DNA of 20,027 nt from Verrucomicrobiota bacterium (lineage in GTDB: Bacteria; Verrucomicrobiota; Verrucomicrobiia; Chthoniobacterales; Xiphinematobacteraceae), in contig PSRL01000028.1 in the NCBI GenBank assembly GCA_003176035.1, forward strand, positions 1-20,027, read 5' to 3'. Position 1 is the first letter of the stretch; every line of letters starts with the position of its first letter. Positions 1 to 7,628 of the stretch are shown here, piece by piece. The position numbers and the translations under genes were made by a program. The notes under the pieces are model-generated. The model ran no database searches. It saw only the letters and a list, made by a program, of their open reading frames with translations, and was not told the origin of the DNA.

Positions 1-42
1 TGTAGCCCTGCGCTACTCGACCAACTGAGCAACATAGGCGCC
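1..42 (-). tRNA. tRNA-like gene, 5' half only, with extended D-stem
   Basis: The minus strand shows an acceptor-like start (GGCGCCTA, 42 to 35), a T, then GTTGCTC pairing over 7 positions (two G-U) with GAGTAGC around the loop AGTTGGTC. A G and an anticodon stem CAGGG follow, then CTACA up to the window edge. The conserved A14 and GG of the D-loop are present. A normal tRNA has a 4-bp D-stem; this one is about 6 to 7 bp. Read with U33 in its usual place, the anticodon would be ACA, which is not a standard bacterial anticodon. The 3' half lies outside the window, so identity and functionality are open. It could be a degenerate tRNA or one of the non-canonical cloverleaf tRNAs. Confidence 0.5.
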
Positions 43-158
43 GGATGCTTTTCAACCCTTTTTCAGGGGGTACTCAATAGCATCAGTTTCGCGAGTGCTC
101 CTGAGAATAACCCAGGCAGCTACCGGGCTGGGGAACAGTCGGCGAAGCCCGCAGTATT

Positions 159-932
159 TTAGGAGAGAAACTTCTGGCAAGTTTGCGCAATTGCAATAAT
201 TGATGACCCAAAAGGCAATTTCAAATGACCGCCAATCCAGTATTTCTCAAGGAGCAGGAAATTCTTTAGAAGAGAATTAACAATCGGAACAATTTTTAAT
301 TCTAAATTTGCCTGCTCAGTAATACTACTACTCACTTTCCGACTGGAAAATAATCGGCGCCCTAACCATATCAATGGAAATGTGCCCATCATAAATTCTG
401 TCATATATAGAGGTTGTAATTTCGCGGATTTCAACGCAGAGACCAAACTGTGTAAATTATAGCGTCGTTTGTGACAAGCTGCCTCATCAAAGTAACTCCA
501 GAGCGACATATGAGCAGGTACGGTAAGAAGTATCTTTCCACCCGGTCTTAAGAGCTTACTGAGCCCCATCAAGGCGGCCACATGGTCCTCTAAATGCTCA
601 ATGACATCAAAGGCTCCGACGATGTCAAACTGTCCGAGCTCCGGAGGGTCTAAGATGTTTCCGGAGACTACTTTACAGGGGGTACGTTTCTTCGCAACCT
701 CCACGGCTTCATTATGTAAATCCATTCCTATCACTTCACCTTCTTGGCAAATGTGAGCGAGTTTAGAGAGCAAGGCGCCTGTTCCGCAGCCCACCTCTAA
801 GAGCCGGTAGCCAGTCTGAAGTTGATGGATAAGGGGAATTAACGCGTTGCAGATAATGTGGTTTCGCGCAACAAACCAAAAGTGGCGATCTTCTATGGAA
901 GCTATTTTTGAAAAAAACTGTGGATCATAGTC
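159..932 (-). CDS. Class I SAM-dependent methyltransferase, start codon unclear
   Basis: This is a Rossmann-fold methyltransferase of the type found in cell-surface sugar clusters. Motif I is LLEVGCGTGALL, followed by the acidic residue in VIGMDLH, the post-II stretch FDVIEHLED, the LLRPGGKILLTVP strand and the loop SLWSYFDEAACHKRRY. The acceptor is unknown; a sugar or lipid-linked glycan is the natural guess. The only canonical start in frame is the GTG at 794-792, inside motif I, which would remove the first strand. Homology-like sequence continues upstream (DYDPQFF, then EDRHFWFVARN) to about 932. The frame is open to a TGA at 950-948 but contains no ATG, GTG or TTG before motif I. A purine-rich GAGGAAGGAA sits at the 5' limit, and a run of seven T lies near 911-917. 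Either a start codon has been lost, a one-base indel in the T run separates it from the ATG near 929, or a non-canonical start is used. It is last in the sugar operon, about 100 bases after wecE. Confidence 0.75.
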   Translation of the reverse strand, partial: DYDPQFFSKIASIEDRHFWFVARNHIICNALIPLIHQLQTGYRLLEVGCGTGALLSKLAHICQEGEVIGMDLHNEAVEVAKKRTPCKVVSGNILDPPELGQFDIVGAFDVIEHLEDHVAALMGLSKLLRPGGKILLTVPAHMSLWSYFDEAACHKRRYNLHSLVSALKSAKLQPLYMTEFMMGTFPLIWLGRRLFSSRKVSSSITEQANLELKIVPIVNSLLKNFLLLEKYWIGGHLKLPFGSSIIAIAQTCQKFLS

Positions 933-973
933 GCTCTGATTCCTTCCTCAATTTTACGCTCTTGCTATTTAAA

Positions 974-985
974 AATTAATTTTAA
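974..985. repeat. AT-rich perfect palindrome between wecE-like gene and methyltransferase
   Basis: The 12-base perfect palindrome AAAATTAATTTT lies in the roughly 100-base gap between the aminotransferase stop and the methyltransferase. It could be a regulatory site or chance in an AT-rich spacer. Confidence 0.3.
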
Positions 986-1032
986 TCACTCGCTGCATAT
1001 GCCTTGCACAACGCTTACAGGGGCACTGTGCT

Positions 1033-2241
1033 TTAACCACAGGAGAACTTCAGAAGTGTTTCAAGTATGTAAGTTTGCTGTCCATCTGTCATGCTATTAT
1101 AAAATGGCAAACGTAATATCCGGTCATGAATATCCTCACACACAGGACACATTTGGGATTGCTTTGTAAGCTTCCTTCCCATTTCGGAAAGATGGAGTGG
1201 ATGGTAATGGAAGACTGCTAGAATGCCAGCGGCCTTGAGATGGGAAATCAAGGCTTGCCGTTGTTCAAGGGATGGAAGTATCAAATAGTACAGGTGCCAT
1301 CCGGGATCGCATTCGGGGGGTATAAACGGCTGGCGGATGTTGTTAAAACATGCCCACTCAGCGAGCTCGAAATGATAACGCTCCCAGAGGGATTGCCGCC
1401 TAAATTGGATCTTTTGCCGGACTTCTAACTGAGCAAAAAGAAAAGCGGCGAGCACATCGCTTATTACATAGCTAGAGCCCACATCGATCCATGTATATTT
1501 ATCTACCTGGCCCCGGAAAAAACGTGAGCGATCGGTGCCTTTTTCGCAAATGATTTCAGCACGTTCAAGGTAATGAGGATCGTTGATCAGGAGCGCCCCT
1601 CCTTCTCCACAGGTGATGTTTTTGGTTTCGTGGAAACTTTGTGTTGCAAGACAGCCGATAGTACCCAAATAACGTTTTTTATATTTTCCAAAAAGCCCAT
1701 GTGCGTTATCTTCTATTATGGGAATGTCATAGCGATTTGCTACTTCCACAATCTGATCCATCTCACATGCGATGCCCGAATAATGTATGGGTACAATGGC
1801 CTTTGTATTCGGTGTGATAAGAGCTTCTAATTTGTTTTCATCTATGTTGAGTGTATCAGCTCGAATATCACAAAATATAGGTGTTGCGCCGCGAAGAACA
1901 AACGCATTGACAGTAGATACAAACGTGAAAGAGGTCGTGATGATTTCATCTCCTGGCTGTATATTTAACAACAGAGCGCACATTTCGAGAGCATGCGTAC
2001 AGGAAGTAGTGATGAGAGCACGTTTTACACCCAGGACTTGTTCGAGAAGAAGCTCGCACCTTTTTGAGAAAGTCTGGCCTCCGCTAATTTGCCCGGAAGT
2101 GATTGCTTGGAAAATGTATTCCAATTCACGACCTTCCAGCGAGGAGCGATTGAACGGAACACTGAAATTTGCACTTTCTATCTTCTGGTCCTGGTCTGAG
2201 CGGGAAAGCCGCGGGATGATATGAGACAAAACGTCACTCAT
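1033..2241 (-). CDS. wecE: dTDP-4-amino-4,6-dideoxygalactose transaminase (WecE/RffA-like)
   Basis: A PLP-dependent sugar aminotransferase of the DegT/DnrJ/EryC1 family that aminates dTDP-4-keto-6-deoxyglucose at C4 with glutamate as amino donor. Similarity to E. coli WecE runs along the whole length: VPFNRSSLEGRELEYI, TTSCTHALEMCALLL, PGDEIITTSFTFVSTVNAFVL, IPIIEDNAHG, SFHETKN with the Schiff-base lysine at about residue 207, EKGTDRSRFFRGQVDKYTW, and GILAVFHYHPLH. The protein has 402 residues, about 25 more at the N-terminus than E. coli WecE. That tail is not recognisable, so the true start may be internal. The usual Ala-Gln after the conserved Glu-Asp is replaced by Asn-Ala-His. The annotated ATG overlaps the stop of the upstream acetyltransferase by 8 bases, which implies translational coupling. 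It acts in the cytoplasm in synthesis of a 4-amino sugar. Confidence 0.93.
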   Translation of the reverse strand: MSDVLSHIIPRLSRSDQDQKIESANFSVPFNRSSLEGRELEYIFQAITSGQISGGQTFSKRCELLLEQVLGVKRALITTSCTHALEMCALLLNIQPGDEIITTSFTFVSTVNAFVLRGATPIFCDIRADTLNIDENKLEALITPNTKAIVPIHYSGIACEMDQIVEVANRYDIPIIEDNAHGLFGKYKKRYLGTIGCLATQSFHETKNITCGEGGALLINDPHYLERAEIICEKGTDRSRFFRGQVDKYTWIDVGSSYVISDVLAAFLFAQLEVRQKIQFRRQSLWERYHFELAEWACFNNIRQPFIPPECDPGWHLYYLILPSLEQRQALISHLKAAGILAVFHYHPLHLSEMGRKLTKQSQMCPVCEDIHDRILRLPFYNSMTDGQQTYILETLLKFSCG

Positions 2242-3280
2242 TTAGCCATTTATGATAAGATTTCCGTTTTCCGGACACATTCCATCCCAATTTCCGGAAG
2301 GCGCCCTGCGCAGGCAGGTTATTAGCATGCGTCAACACTGCGACATAATCGGCTTGACTCATGAGCTGTCTCATTCCTTCGGATATGAGGAATGTGGAAA
2401 GCCCCCGTCTAAAATAATCCGGATGAATGCCTATAATACTGCAATGGCCAATACGAATGCTCTGCTGTAAATCGGAAGACGATGGTTTTTTCCAGCTGCA
2501 ATATCCAACAATTTGGTTTTCGTAAGTCACCAGGGATGTCCAATCTGTCCAACCATTCAGGCAAGACCTGATCCATTCTTCATAAATCTTAGTTGCCTTT
2601 TTATGACCGATGTGGGGATCTGTATGAAATCGCCCGAAATACCCGGAAAAACTTGCACGGGTAACCTCAGCTAAATTTTCGAAATCGGAAGGGACCGCCA
2701 GGCGATAACCGAATCCCTCTGGCAAAGAGGATTGAAAGGTTTGATTATTGCGGTGATTTCCAAATTTATAGACATAGTGTAATAGAGTGTCCATCTGTGC
2801 AAATCCTCGATTTATTAATGCAAAATCCAGGTCCGTCTCTGTTGCATCCGTTTTACACAATAAAAAATCCATGGAGTTGCATCGGGCGTAGTCGATAGCT
2901 TTTTCCAGTAATTTTGCCAACAGGCCTCTCTGCTGAGGAAATGCGGCATCTACGGCCAAATACCTAATAGACGACATGCGTTTTCCTATGATGGCACTAT
3001 CCCAAGGGAGCGAAGTAACAACCACCAAGCCACAAATGTGGCTGCTGACTTCTGCTATAATCCCAATAGCTTCAGGCTCTGCCAGCCTAGCTTTCATTTC
3101 CTGAATCCAACGGGTTTTAATGGTTGAAGACGATAACTTCAGTATTTTGGATAATGGCACACTTGCAAAGTGGCCACATTGATTGAGATGTTCTGGATCT
3201 AATATCGAAAAGGTTACCTCTTGCATTGTCAGATCTTTATCGGATAGGCAAAGGACAGTATGAAGGTCAGCCTGATTCAT
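2234..3280 (-). CDS. GNAT N-acetyltransferase, WecD-like with two GNAT-type halves
   Basis: Probably acetylates the 4-amino sugar nucleotide made by the next gene, as WecD does for dTDP-4-amino-4,6-dideoxygalactose in E. coli. The N-terminal half resembles a GNAT fold (SLPWDSAIIGKR, then IRYLAVDAAFPQQRGLLAKLL and LINRGFAQMDTLLHYVYKF). The C-terminal half has a second GNAT unit: GYFGRFHTDPHIG, KIYEEWIRSCLNGW, QIVGYCSW, the acetyl-CoA loop region IGIHPDYFRRGLSTFLI, and NLPAQGAFRKLGW. The arrangement FGRFH plus YEEWI is the WecD signature. The protein is 348 residues against about 225 for E. coli WecD, mainly because the first half is better preserved and longer. Its ATG overlaps the upstream glycosyltransferase stop (ATGA) and its stop overlaps wecE. 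The family call is firm; the exact substrate is inferred from the neighbour. Confidence 0.8.
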   Translation of the reverse strand: MNQADLHTVLCLSDKDLTMQEVTFSILDPEHLNQCGHFASVPLSKILKLSSSTIKTRWIQEMKARLAEPEAIGIIAEVSSHICGLVVVTSLPWDSAIIGKRMSSIRYLAVDAAFPQQRGLLAKLLEKAIDYARCNSMDFLLCKTDATETDLDFALINRGFAQMDTLLHYVYKFGNHRNNQTFQSSLPEGFGYRLAVPSDFENLAEVTRASFSGYFGRFHTDPHIGHKKATKIYEEWIRSCLNGWTDWTSLVTYENQIVGYCSWKKPSSSDLQQSIRIGHCSIIGIHPDYFRRGLSTFLISEGMRQLMSQADYVAVLTHANNLPAQGAFRKLGWNVSGKRKSYHKWLNE

Positions 3281-4326
3281 TCTGAATAATCCGGCATTGA
3301 AGAGATACGATCCTTGCTATCAGGGGGCTGATGAATCATCTCCCTAATAACGTAAGCCGGCTGTTTCATGGAACGAAAATGTATTCGAACTAAATACTCA
3401 CCGATAACCCCCAAGGCAAAAAGTTGCGTTCCGGAAAACAATGCGATGATTGAAGCAAGAAATGGAAATCCCGGAATGCTGCTGCCGGATAGAAAGTACC
3501 TGCCAAGAATGTAGAAAAGTACACCCACACCAAATATGGCCAGTACGAAGCCCATCACACTAGCGACTTGTAACGGAAATGTGCTAAATCCGGTCATCAT
3601 GTCAAATGCATGCCTCACAAGTTTTCTAAACGTGTAGTTGGAGACGCCCGCATGTCTTTTGTCGAAGGAAACGACCCTGGAGGCAAAGCGTGTTGTTGCC
3701 CATGCGAGCAGGCCATCAATTGAAACGAATGGGGTTTGATATTCCACGAATGCATCACGCAGCTGAGTACGGAGAGCGCGGAATGCACTGACATCTTTTG
3801 CTATTTTTATCCCAATGACACTGCACAACGCAAGTTTGGTAATGCGATTTGCAATCACCCGAAATAGGCCATTTTCCTCATTTTCAGGGATACCATAGAC
3901 AACATCATTTCCATCTTTTAATGTTGCAAGCAGTACGGGAATTTGCTCCGGCCTGTGTTGCAAATCGTCATCCATTGTTAATAATTTATCATATATAGCC
4001 GTACGAATTCCGCAGAGTAATGCGTTATGCTGACCGTAGTTTCGCATCATGCAAATGCCTCGTACCCACGGGTGCTGCGAGACAATCTCTTTGATGATTT
4101 CCCAACAGTGACAGGGACTGCTGTCATTCACAAGAATGAGCTCATAAGGTTCTTCCGTAGCCTCAAGGACTTCGCCTAAGCGAGCCACTAATTTTGGAAG
4201 AATCACGGCACTGTTAAAGACTGGAATGACTACGGAAACTCCCACGGAAAGCTGATTGGGCCTATTGCAAGTGGCGCCGCTGTGAAGCTGCGAACTAGAG
4301 GGTGGCATAAAGTGAAGAGTGTTCAC
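3277..4326 (-). CDS. GT2 family glycosyltransferase with two C-terminal membrane helices (GtrB/ArnC/DPM1-like)
   Basis: Transfers a sugar from a nucleotide donor to a polyprenyl-phosphate carrier at the inner face of the cytoplasmic membrane. The GT-A domain starts at about residue 29 (VGVSVVIPVFNSA). It includes ELILVNDSS, the conserved MMRNYGQHNALLCGI, the metal-binding triad in LLTMDDDLQHRPEQ (about 119-121) and the acceptor-side motif RHAGVSNYTFRKL. Two hydrophobic helices follow at about 252-277 and 285-311, as in GtrB and ArnC. The first codon is GTG at 4326; an ATG six codons later (M7) is an alternative. It is the first gene of the tightly overlapping sugar operon. Which sugar it moves cannot be read from the sequence; the 4-acetamido-4,6-dideoxy sugar of the two following genes is the likely cargo. 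Confidence 0.9.
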   Translation of the reverse strand: MNTLHFMPPSSSQLHSGATCNRPNQLSVGVSVVIPVFNSAVILPKLVARLGEVLEATEEPYELILVNDSSPCHCWEIIKEIVSQHPWVRGICMMRNYGQHNALLCGIRTAIYDKLLTMDDDLQHRPEQIPVLLATLKDGNDVVYGIPENEENGLFRVIANRITKLALCSVIGIKIAKDVSAFRALRTQLRDAFVEYQTPFVSIDGLLAWATTRFASRVVSFDKRHAGVSNYTFRKLVRHAFDMMTGFSTFPLQVASVMGFVLAIFGVGVLFYILGRYFLSGSSIPGFPFLASIIALFSGTQLFALGVIGEYLVRIHFRSMKQPAYVIREMIHQPPDSKDRISSMPDYSE

Positions 4327-5159
4327 AGAAGCTGGCAGGTGATGGAAATGTTAAGCATGCCAAAACAGAGTCATATTCATATAAAACCTATCAATTATCG
4401 AAAAACACAATCGGCGCTGACAAAAGATTATGAGCTTTTAGAGCCTGGTCCCAAAATGTGTGGGGGTGGGGCAGACAAAAATTGAAAAAGACTATCATCC
4501 ATCAGAATAGGTGTCCGTTTCCTGCAAAAGATGCCGCGGAGGGTGCAATCAACAGTAAGCAGGGAAAGCGACTGTCGAAAATTCAGGGCTCTTTTTGTTA
4601 ACGAGCTAGCCACTGTATGCATTCTAATCATGAAAAGGTCGTTTATTTGGAGGGGGATCGAAAAGCTTTGGCGAATAAGTTACTAAAAATAAAGTAGTTG
4701 TAAATTTATTGTTGAAATTTCGTCCAAAAAAGTCAGGGTAGGTAGCGGAGAACCTCAGCGGCCGCTCACAATAGGATTCTTGGTTGCGCTCATTTGATGT
4801 CGGTGTTAGTACTTCCCTACCCAGCTCAAAACAGAGTTGCGCACCCAGGGCCTGTTTTGAGATGCTCCGAAAACGCGGTTATTTAACGATGCTTATTGTC
4901 GCTCGAGTCACTAAGGCTTTTTGTGGGTGGGGCATCTCATTGTCTAAAGCACATCGGCAAACTCAGTGTGGCTCGTGCATTGGCCTCGGGGTAAATTGCT
5001 GTAAACCCGGTTGCCTTTGCTAGTCCCTGGTGAATGACCTTAATTTTACGAATGGCCTGTCGGATTTTATTCGTTGGGTTTGTTAATATAGCAGAACCTC
5101 TATCAGTCAGAGAGCGGGAGCGTAAGGCATTAAGACATTAACGAACTATTTGCGCTAAG
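4327..5159. other. 833-base interval without a convincing gene
   Basis: This lies between the divergent sugar operon and the drug exporter. Apart from the promoter at 4394-4423, I see no gene I can support. Open frames of 67 to 79 codons occur on both strands but lack family-like sequence, coding-like composition and ribosome binding sites. A minus-strand frame at about 5140-4930 reads as weakly protein-like (KIRQAIRKIKVIHQGLAKA) but has no start codon and ends quickly. No insertion sequence, tRNA or clear repeat is visible. The length is large compared with the overlapping genes around it, so a decayed gene is plausible. Confidence 0.5.
4394..4423 (-). promoter_or_regulatory. Sigma70-like promoter of the sugar operon
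   Basis: On the minus strand TTGTCA (4423-4418) is followed by an 18-base spacer and GATAAT (4399-4394). Both hexamers match the consensus at five of six positions. Transcription would start near 4387 and leave a leader of about 60 bases before the glycosyltransferase GTG. Confidence 0.5.
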
Positions 5160-6716
5160 ATGAATCTTTTTTCACGCTGTCGACCAAGCAACCAGGTGAA
5201 TCCATGGTTGGTGACTTTTATCATTTCGCTCTCCACCTTTATGGAAGTGCTCGATAGCAGCATTGCAAACGTATCCTTGGGGCACATTGCGGGGGGGCTT
5301 GCAGCCGGCTTGGATGAAAGTACCTGGGTGTTGACTTCGTATCTGGTCGCCAATGCAGTGATGATGCCTGTCAGCGGATGTTTGGGAAACACACTCGGGC
5401 GGAAGTTATTTTTTATGATCTGCATCATCATTTTTACAATCAGCTCATTTTTTTGTGCTTTGGCTCCAAGTTTGAATTGGCTTTTATTTTTTCGGGTACT
5501 TCAAGGTTTGGGAGGAGCGGGTATGGCGCCCACTGTACAGTCTTTATTAGCGGATCTCTTTCCTTCCGAAAAACGCGGTTTGGCCTTTTCAATATATGGT
5601 CTCTCAGTTGTCTTCGCGCCGGCGATCGGGCCGACGCTGGGGGGGTGGATCACAGACAATTACAGCTGGAAGTGGATTTTTTTAATCAACATTCCAGTTG
5701 GGATCATTTCGCTCGTGTTAACAATGTTTTTCGTACGGGATCCGAATCAATCCGAATTGGGCTCGGTTGAGTTGCGCGGTCGGCGGTTTGATTTGATGGG
5801 GTTTGTCCTGAGCCTCATCGGAATTGGTTGCTTGGAATTCTTTGTGGATCGGGGTCAACGAGAGGATTGGTTTGCTTCGCCATTGATAGTGACGCTCGCT
5901 ATCATTGCCGGTGTTTCTCTCTTGACGTTGGTATTTTGGGAATCCTGGCAGGAAACACCTGTCGTAAATATTCACCTTCTGCGGAGGGCTCGCTTCTTGG
6001 CAGCGTTTGTAATGATGTTTATGACCGGATTTGTGCTTTTCGGAACCACGGCGATTTTCCCTCAATTTTTGGAACAGCTTTTAGGTTACACCGCTGAGCA
6101 AGCCGGATTTGCCCTTACGGCGGGGGGATTTGCGCTTGTCATCCTGATGCCTTTGGTCGGAGCCGTGTTAATCCAAAAATTTTCGACTCGAGTTTTGGTA
6201 GGTTCGGGTCTGCTCATACTGGCATTGTCCTTATTTCACCTTTCCGGATTTAATCTGAACATGACCTTTCAACAAGCAGCGCTTGCCCGTGTTTTTCAGG
6301 TTGGGGGAATCGCCTTAATTTTTGTGCCTATCACACGTGTTGCCTATGACGGCCTGCACCCCACCGAAAGTAACGATGCCGCTGCATTGATCAATCTTGC
6401 TCGTAACCTTGGTGGGAGCGTTGGTATTGCTCTTTCAAACACTGTGCTCTCACAGCGCAGCCAATTTCATCAAGCCAGGCTGATTGAACATATTTCTTCC
6501 TATGAAAACGGAACCCAACTTTTTCTTCACCGTTTGCAATCTCGCCTCCCCTCGTTTCATTATATCGAATCGATGCATCAAGCGTATCAGGAAGTAACGC
6601 GTCAAGCGAGTATGCTTTCATACCTCGACGTTTTTATTTTTCTGGGGATAGCGAGTCTCGCAATTTTTCCATTGATCTTCTTAATGCCAAGAGGTGTTTC
6701 TCAAACCAATTCTTAG
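5160..6716 (+). CDS. EmrB/QacA-type MFS multidrug exporter (DHA2 family, 14 TMS)
   Basis: A proton-coupled drug efflux permease in the cytoplasmic membrane. It starts with the DHA2 signature VNPWLVTFIISLSTFMEVLD followed by SSIANVSL. Next come the motif A region (MPVSGCLGNTLGRKLFF), the motif B-like RVLQGLGGAGMAPT and the antiporter motif C (VFAPAIGPTLGGW). Repeated hydrophobic segments fit 14 helices over 518 residues, the usual length for EmrB. Near the C-terminus NLARNLGGSVGIALSNT is also typical. The ATG gives the usual short cytoplasmic N-terminus; no strong Shine-Dalgarno is visible. No EmrA-like membrane fusion protein or TolC-like partner is nearby, so either a distant partner exists or it works alone. 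Substrates cannot be predicted. Confidence 0.92.
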   Translation: MNLFSRCRPSNQVNPWLVTFIISLSTFMEVLDSSIANVSLGHIAGGLAAGLDESTWVLTSYLVANAVMMPVSGCLGNTLGRKLFFMICIIIFTISSFFCALAPSLNWLLFFRVLQGLGGAGMAPTVQSLLADLFPSEKRGLAFSIYGLSVVFAPAIGPTLGGWITDNYSWKWIFLINIPVGIISLVLTMFFVRDPNQSELGSVELRGRRFDLMGFVLSLIGIGCLEFFVDRGQREDWFASPLIVTLAIIAGVSLLTLVFWESWQETPVVNIHLLRRARFLAAFVMMFMTGFVLFGTTAIFPQFLEQLLGYTAEQAGFALTAGGFALVILMPLVGAVLIQKFSTRVLVGSGLLILALSLFHLSGFNLNMTFQQAALARVFQVGGIALIFVPITRVAYDGLHPTESNDAAALINLARNLGGSVGIALSNTVLSQRSQFHQARLIEHISSYENGTQLFLHRLQSRLPSFHYIESMHQAYQEVTRQASMLSYLDVFIFLGIASLAIFPLIFLMPRGVSQTNS

Positions 6717-6721
6717 AACCT

Positions 6722-6814
6722 GATACTTCCAAAGGCTGATTCACAGTGTCGGCAGTTTTACGGATTTGTGAAACCTTTCCGGGCGTCCCTATGAACAACT
6801 TTGGAAGTGGTATC
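6722..6814. repeat. Long imperfect inverted repeat between the exporter and exbB
   Basis: The arm GATACTTCCAAAG (6722-6734) is complementary to CTTTGGAAGT-GG-TATC (6799-6814), with a two-base bulge. Inside, ATTCACA (about 6739-6745) can pair with TGTGAAA (about 6769-6775). The nested helices would fold the 93-base segment into one stem. No T-tract follows, so it is not a plain intrinsic terminator. It may be a transcript-processing or regulatory structure. Confidence 0.4.
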
Positions 6815-6931
6815 AGATACGGCATGAATACTCCGGACCGAGGCATGAAGGTAATTTTTAGCAATTCCAAACGCCACAAAAGCAAATCGAGAAAAGCCGA
6901 AATTGTTTCTATATTTAAAATGGGGGCGTGA
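6746..6931 (+). CDS. Possible small basic protein upstream of exbB
   Basis: A 61-codon frame starts at GTG (6746), or at ATG 6791 for 46 codons. It ends in a TGA that overlaps the exbB GTG by four bases (GTGA), an arrangement typical of coupled genes. The C-terminal half is strongly basic (NSKRHKSKSRKAE). I do not recognise the family, no Shine-Dalgarno precedes either start, and the frame overlaps the inverted repeat. Treat it as a weak candidate. Confidence 0.22.
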   Translation: MSAVLRICETFPGVPMNNFGSGIRYGMNTPDRGMKVIFSNSKRHKSKSRKAEIVSIFKMGA

Positions 6932-7602
6932 TTCACTTATTTTTGAAAGGTGGCTTCATTATGTGGCCCATCCTAGCGCTTTCAGTTGTCACTTTAAGCG
7001 TTGTGATTGAACGACTCTTTTTCCTCATTGCAGAACACTGGCGTCGAGACCCCACATCAGTGGCGCGCATTTTCCAATTGGTGGAACAGTGCAAGATGGA
7101 TGAAATAGACTCCCACTCCGAAAAATCCTCAGACATGATAGTGCGTGTCCTTTTTAGGGGGGTTCAACACCGGCAGGCTGCGTATAATGAGGCCATGCTC
7201 GAGAGTGCCAGTGCTGAGCTAGATCGCTACCATCGAGGACTCGTTATTCTGGACACCGCGGTAACGTTGGGTCCTTTGCTGGGCCTCCTGGGTACGGTAG
7301 TTGGAATGATGCATGTTTTCGGAGTGATTCCTGGCGGGGACCTAGCGGGGAAGGAAGACATGCTTGTCGGAGGTATTTCCCAATGTCTTCTGGCAGTAAT
7401 TTTTGGCTTGGCTGTTGCCATTGTTGCCATTGTGCCGCTCAATTACCTAAACGCCAAATTGGAAAAAACGCGGCGTCGCTTAGAGAGTGCGATCACGCAG
7501 CTGGAGCTTTTACTGGCTCGATATCGTGTTGTGGGAGTCCACCCTGAGAACCAGGCAAGCGCTTATTTGTTAACGCCCTATTCCAAAGCCAGCGCTTTGT
7601 AG
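6928..7602 (+). CDS. exbB: MotA/TolQ/ExbB proton channel family protein
   Basis: This is the proton-channel subunit that, with ExbD, energises TonB at the inner membrane. The N-terminus has the family pattern FLKGGFIMWPILALSVVTLS leading into the first helix and VIERLFFL. The two further helices are at LDTAVTLGPLLGLLGTVVGM (the conserved Gly-rich ExbB/TolQ stretch) and GISQCLLAVIFGLAVAIVAI. It has 224 residues, within the normal range. The start is uncertain: GTG at 6928 keeps the KGG-M-P motif seen in relatives, whereas ATG at 6961 has a much better Shine-Dalgarno (AAGGTGG, 7 bases upstream). It heads the exbB-exbD-tonB set. Confidence 0.92.
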   Translation: MIHLFLKGGFIMWPILALSVVTLSVVIERLFFLIAEHWRRDPTSVARIFQLVEQCKMDEIDSHSEKSSDMIVRVLFRGVQHRQAAYNEAMLESASAELDRYHRGLVILDTAVTLGPLLGLLGTVVGMMHVFGVIPGGDLAGKEDMLVGGISQCLLAVIFGLAVAIVAIVPLNYLNAKLEKTRRRLESAITQLELLLARYRVVGVHPENQASAYLLTPYSKASAL

Positions 7603-7628
7603 GAAAAGTAAATTAATCCTGTCTTTCC

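Noticed and set aside
1240..2224. Several plus-strand frames of 60 to 145 codons opposite the wecE-like gene
   Set aside because: They lie antisense to a strongly conserved enzyme, show no family-like sequence and have the composition expected from the reverse strand of a coding gene.
4458..4940. Similar G-rich strings TGTGGGGGTGGGGCA and TGTGGGTGGGGCA as a possible repeat pair
   Set aside because: The match is only about 13 bases of low-complexity sequence with no extended similarity around it.
4930..5143. Minus-strand start-less frame that looks weakly protein-like
   Set aside because: It has no start codon, ends at a stop after about 66 codons and matches no family I can name; kept only as a note in the gap description.
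6634..6936. Minus-strand 100-codon frame between the exporter and exbB
   Set aside because: It overlaps the end of the exporter gene antisense and runs across the inverted repeat, with no recognisable domain or ribosome binding site.
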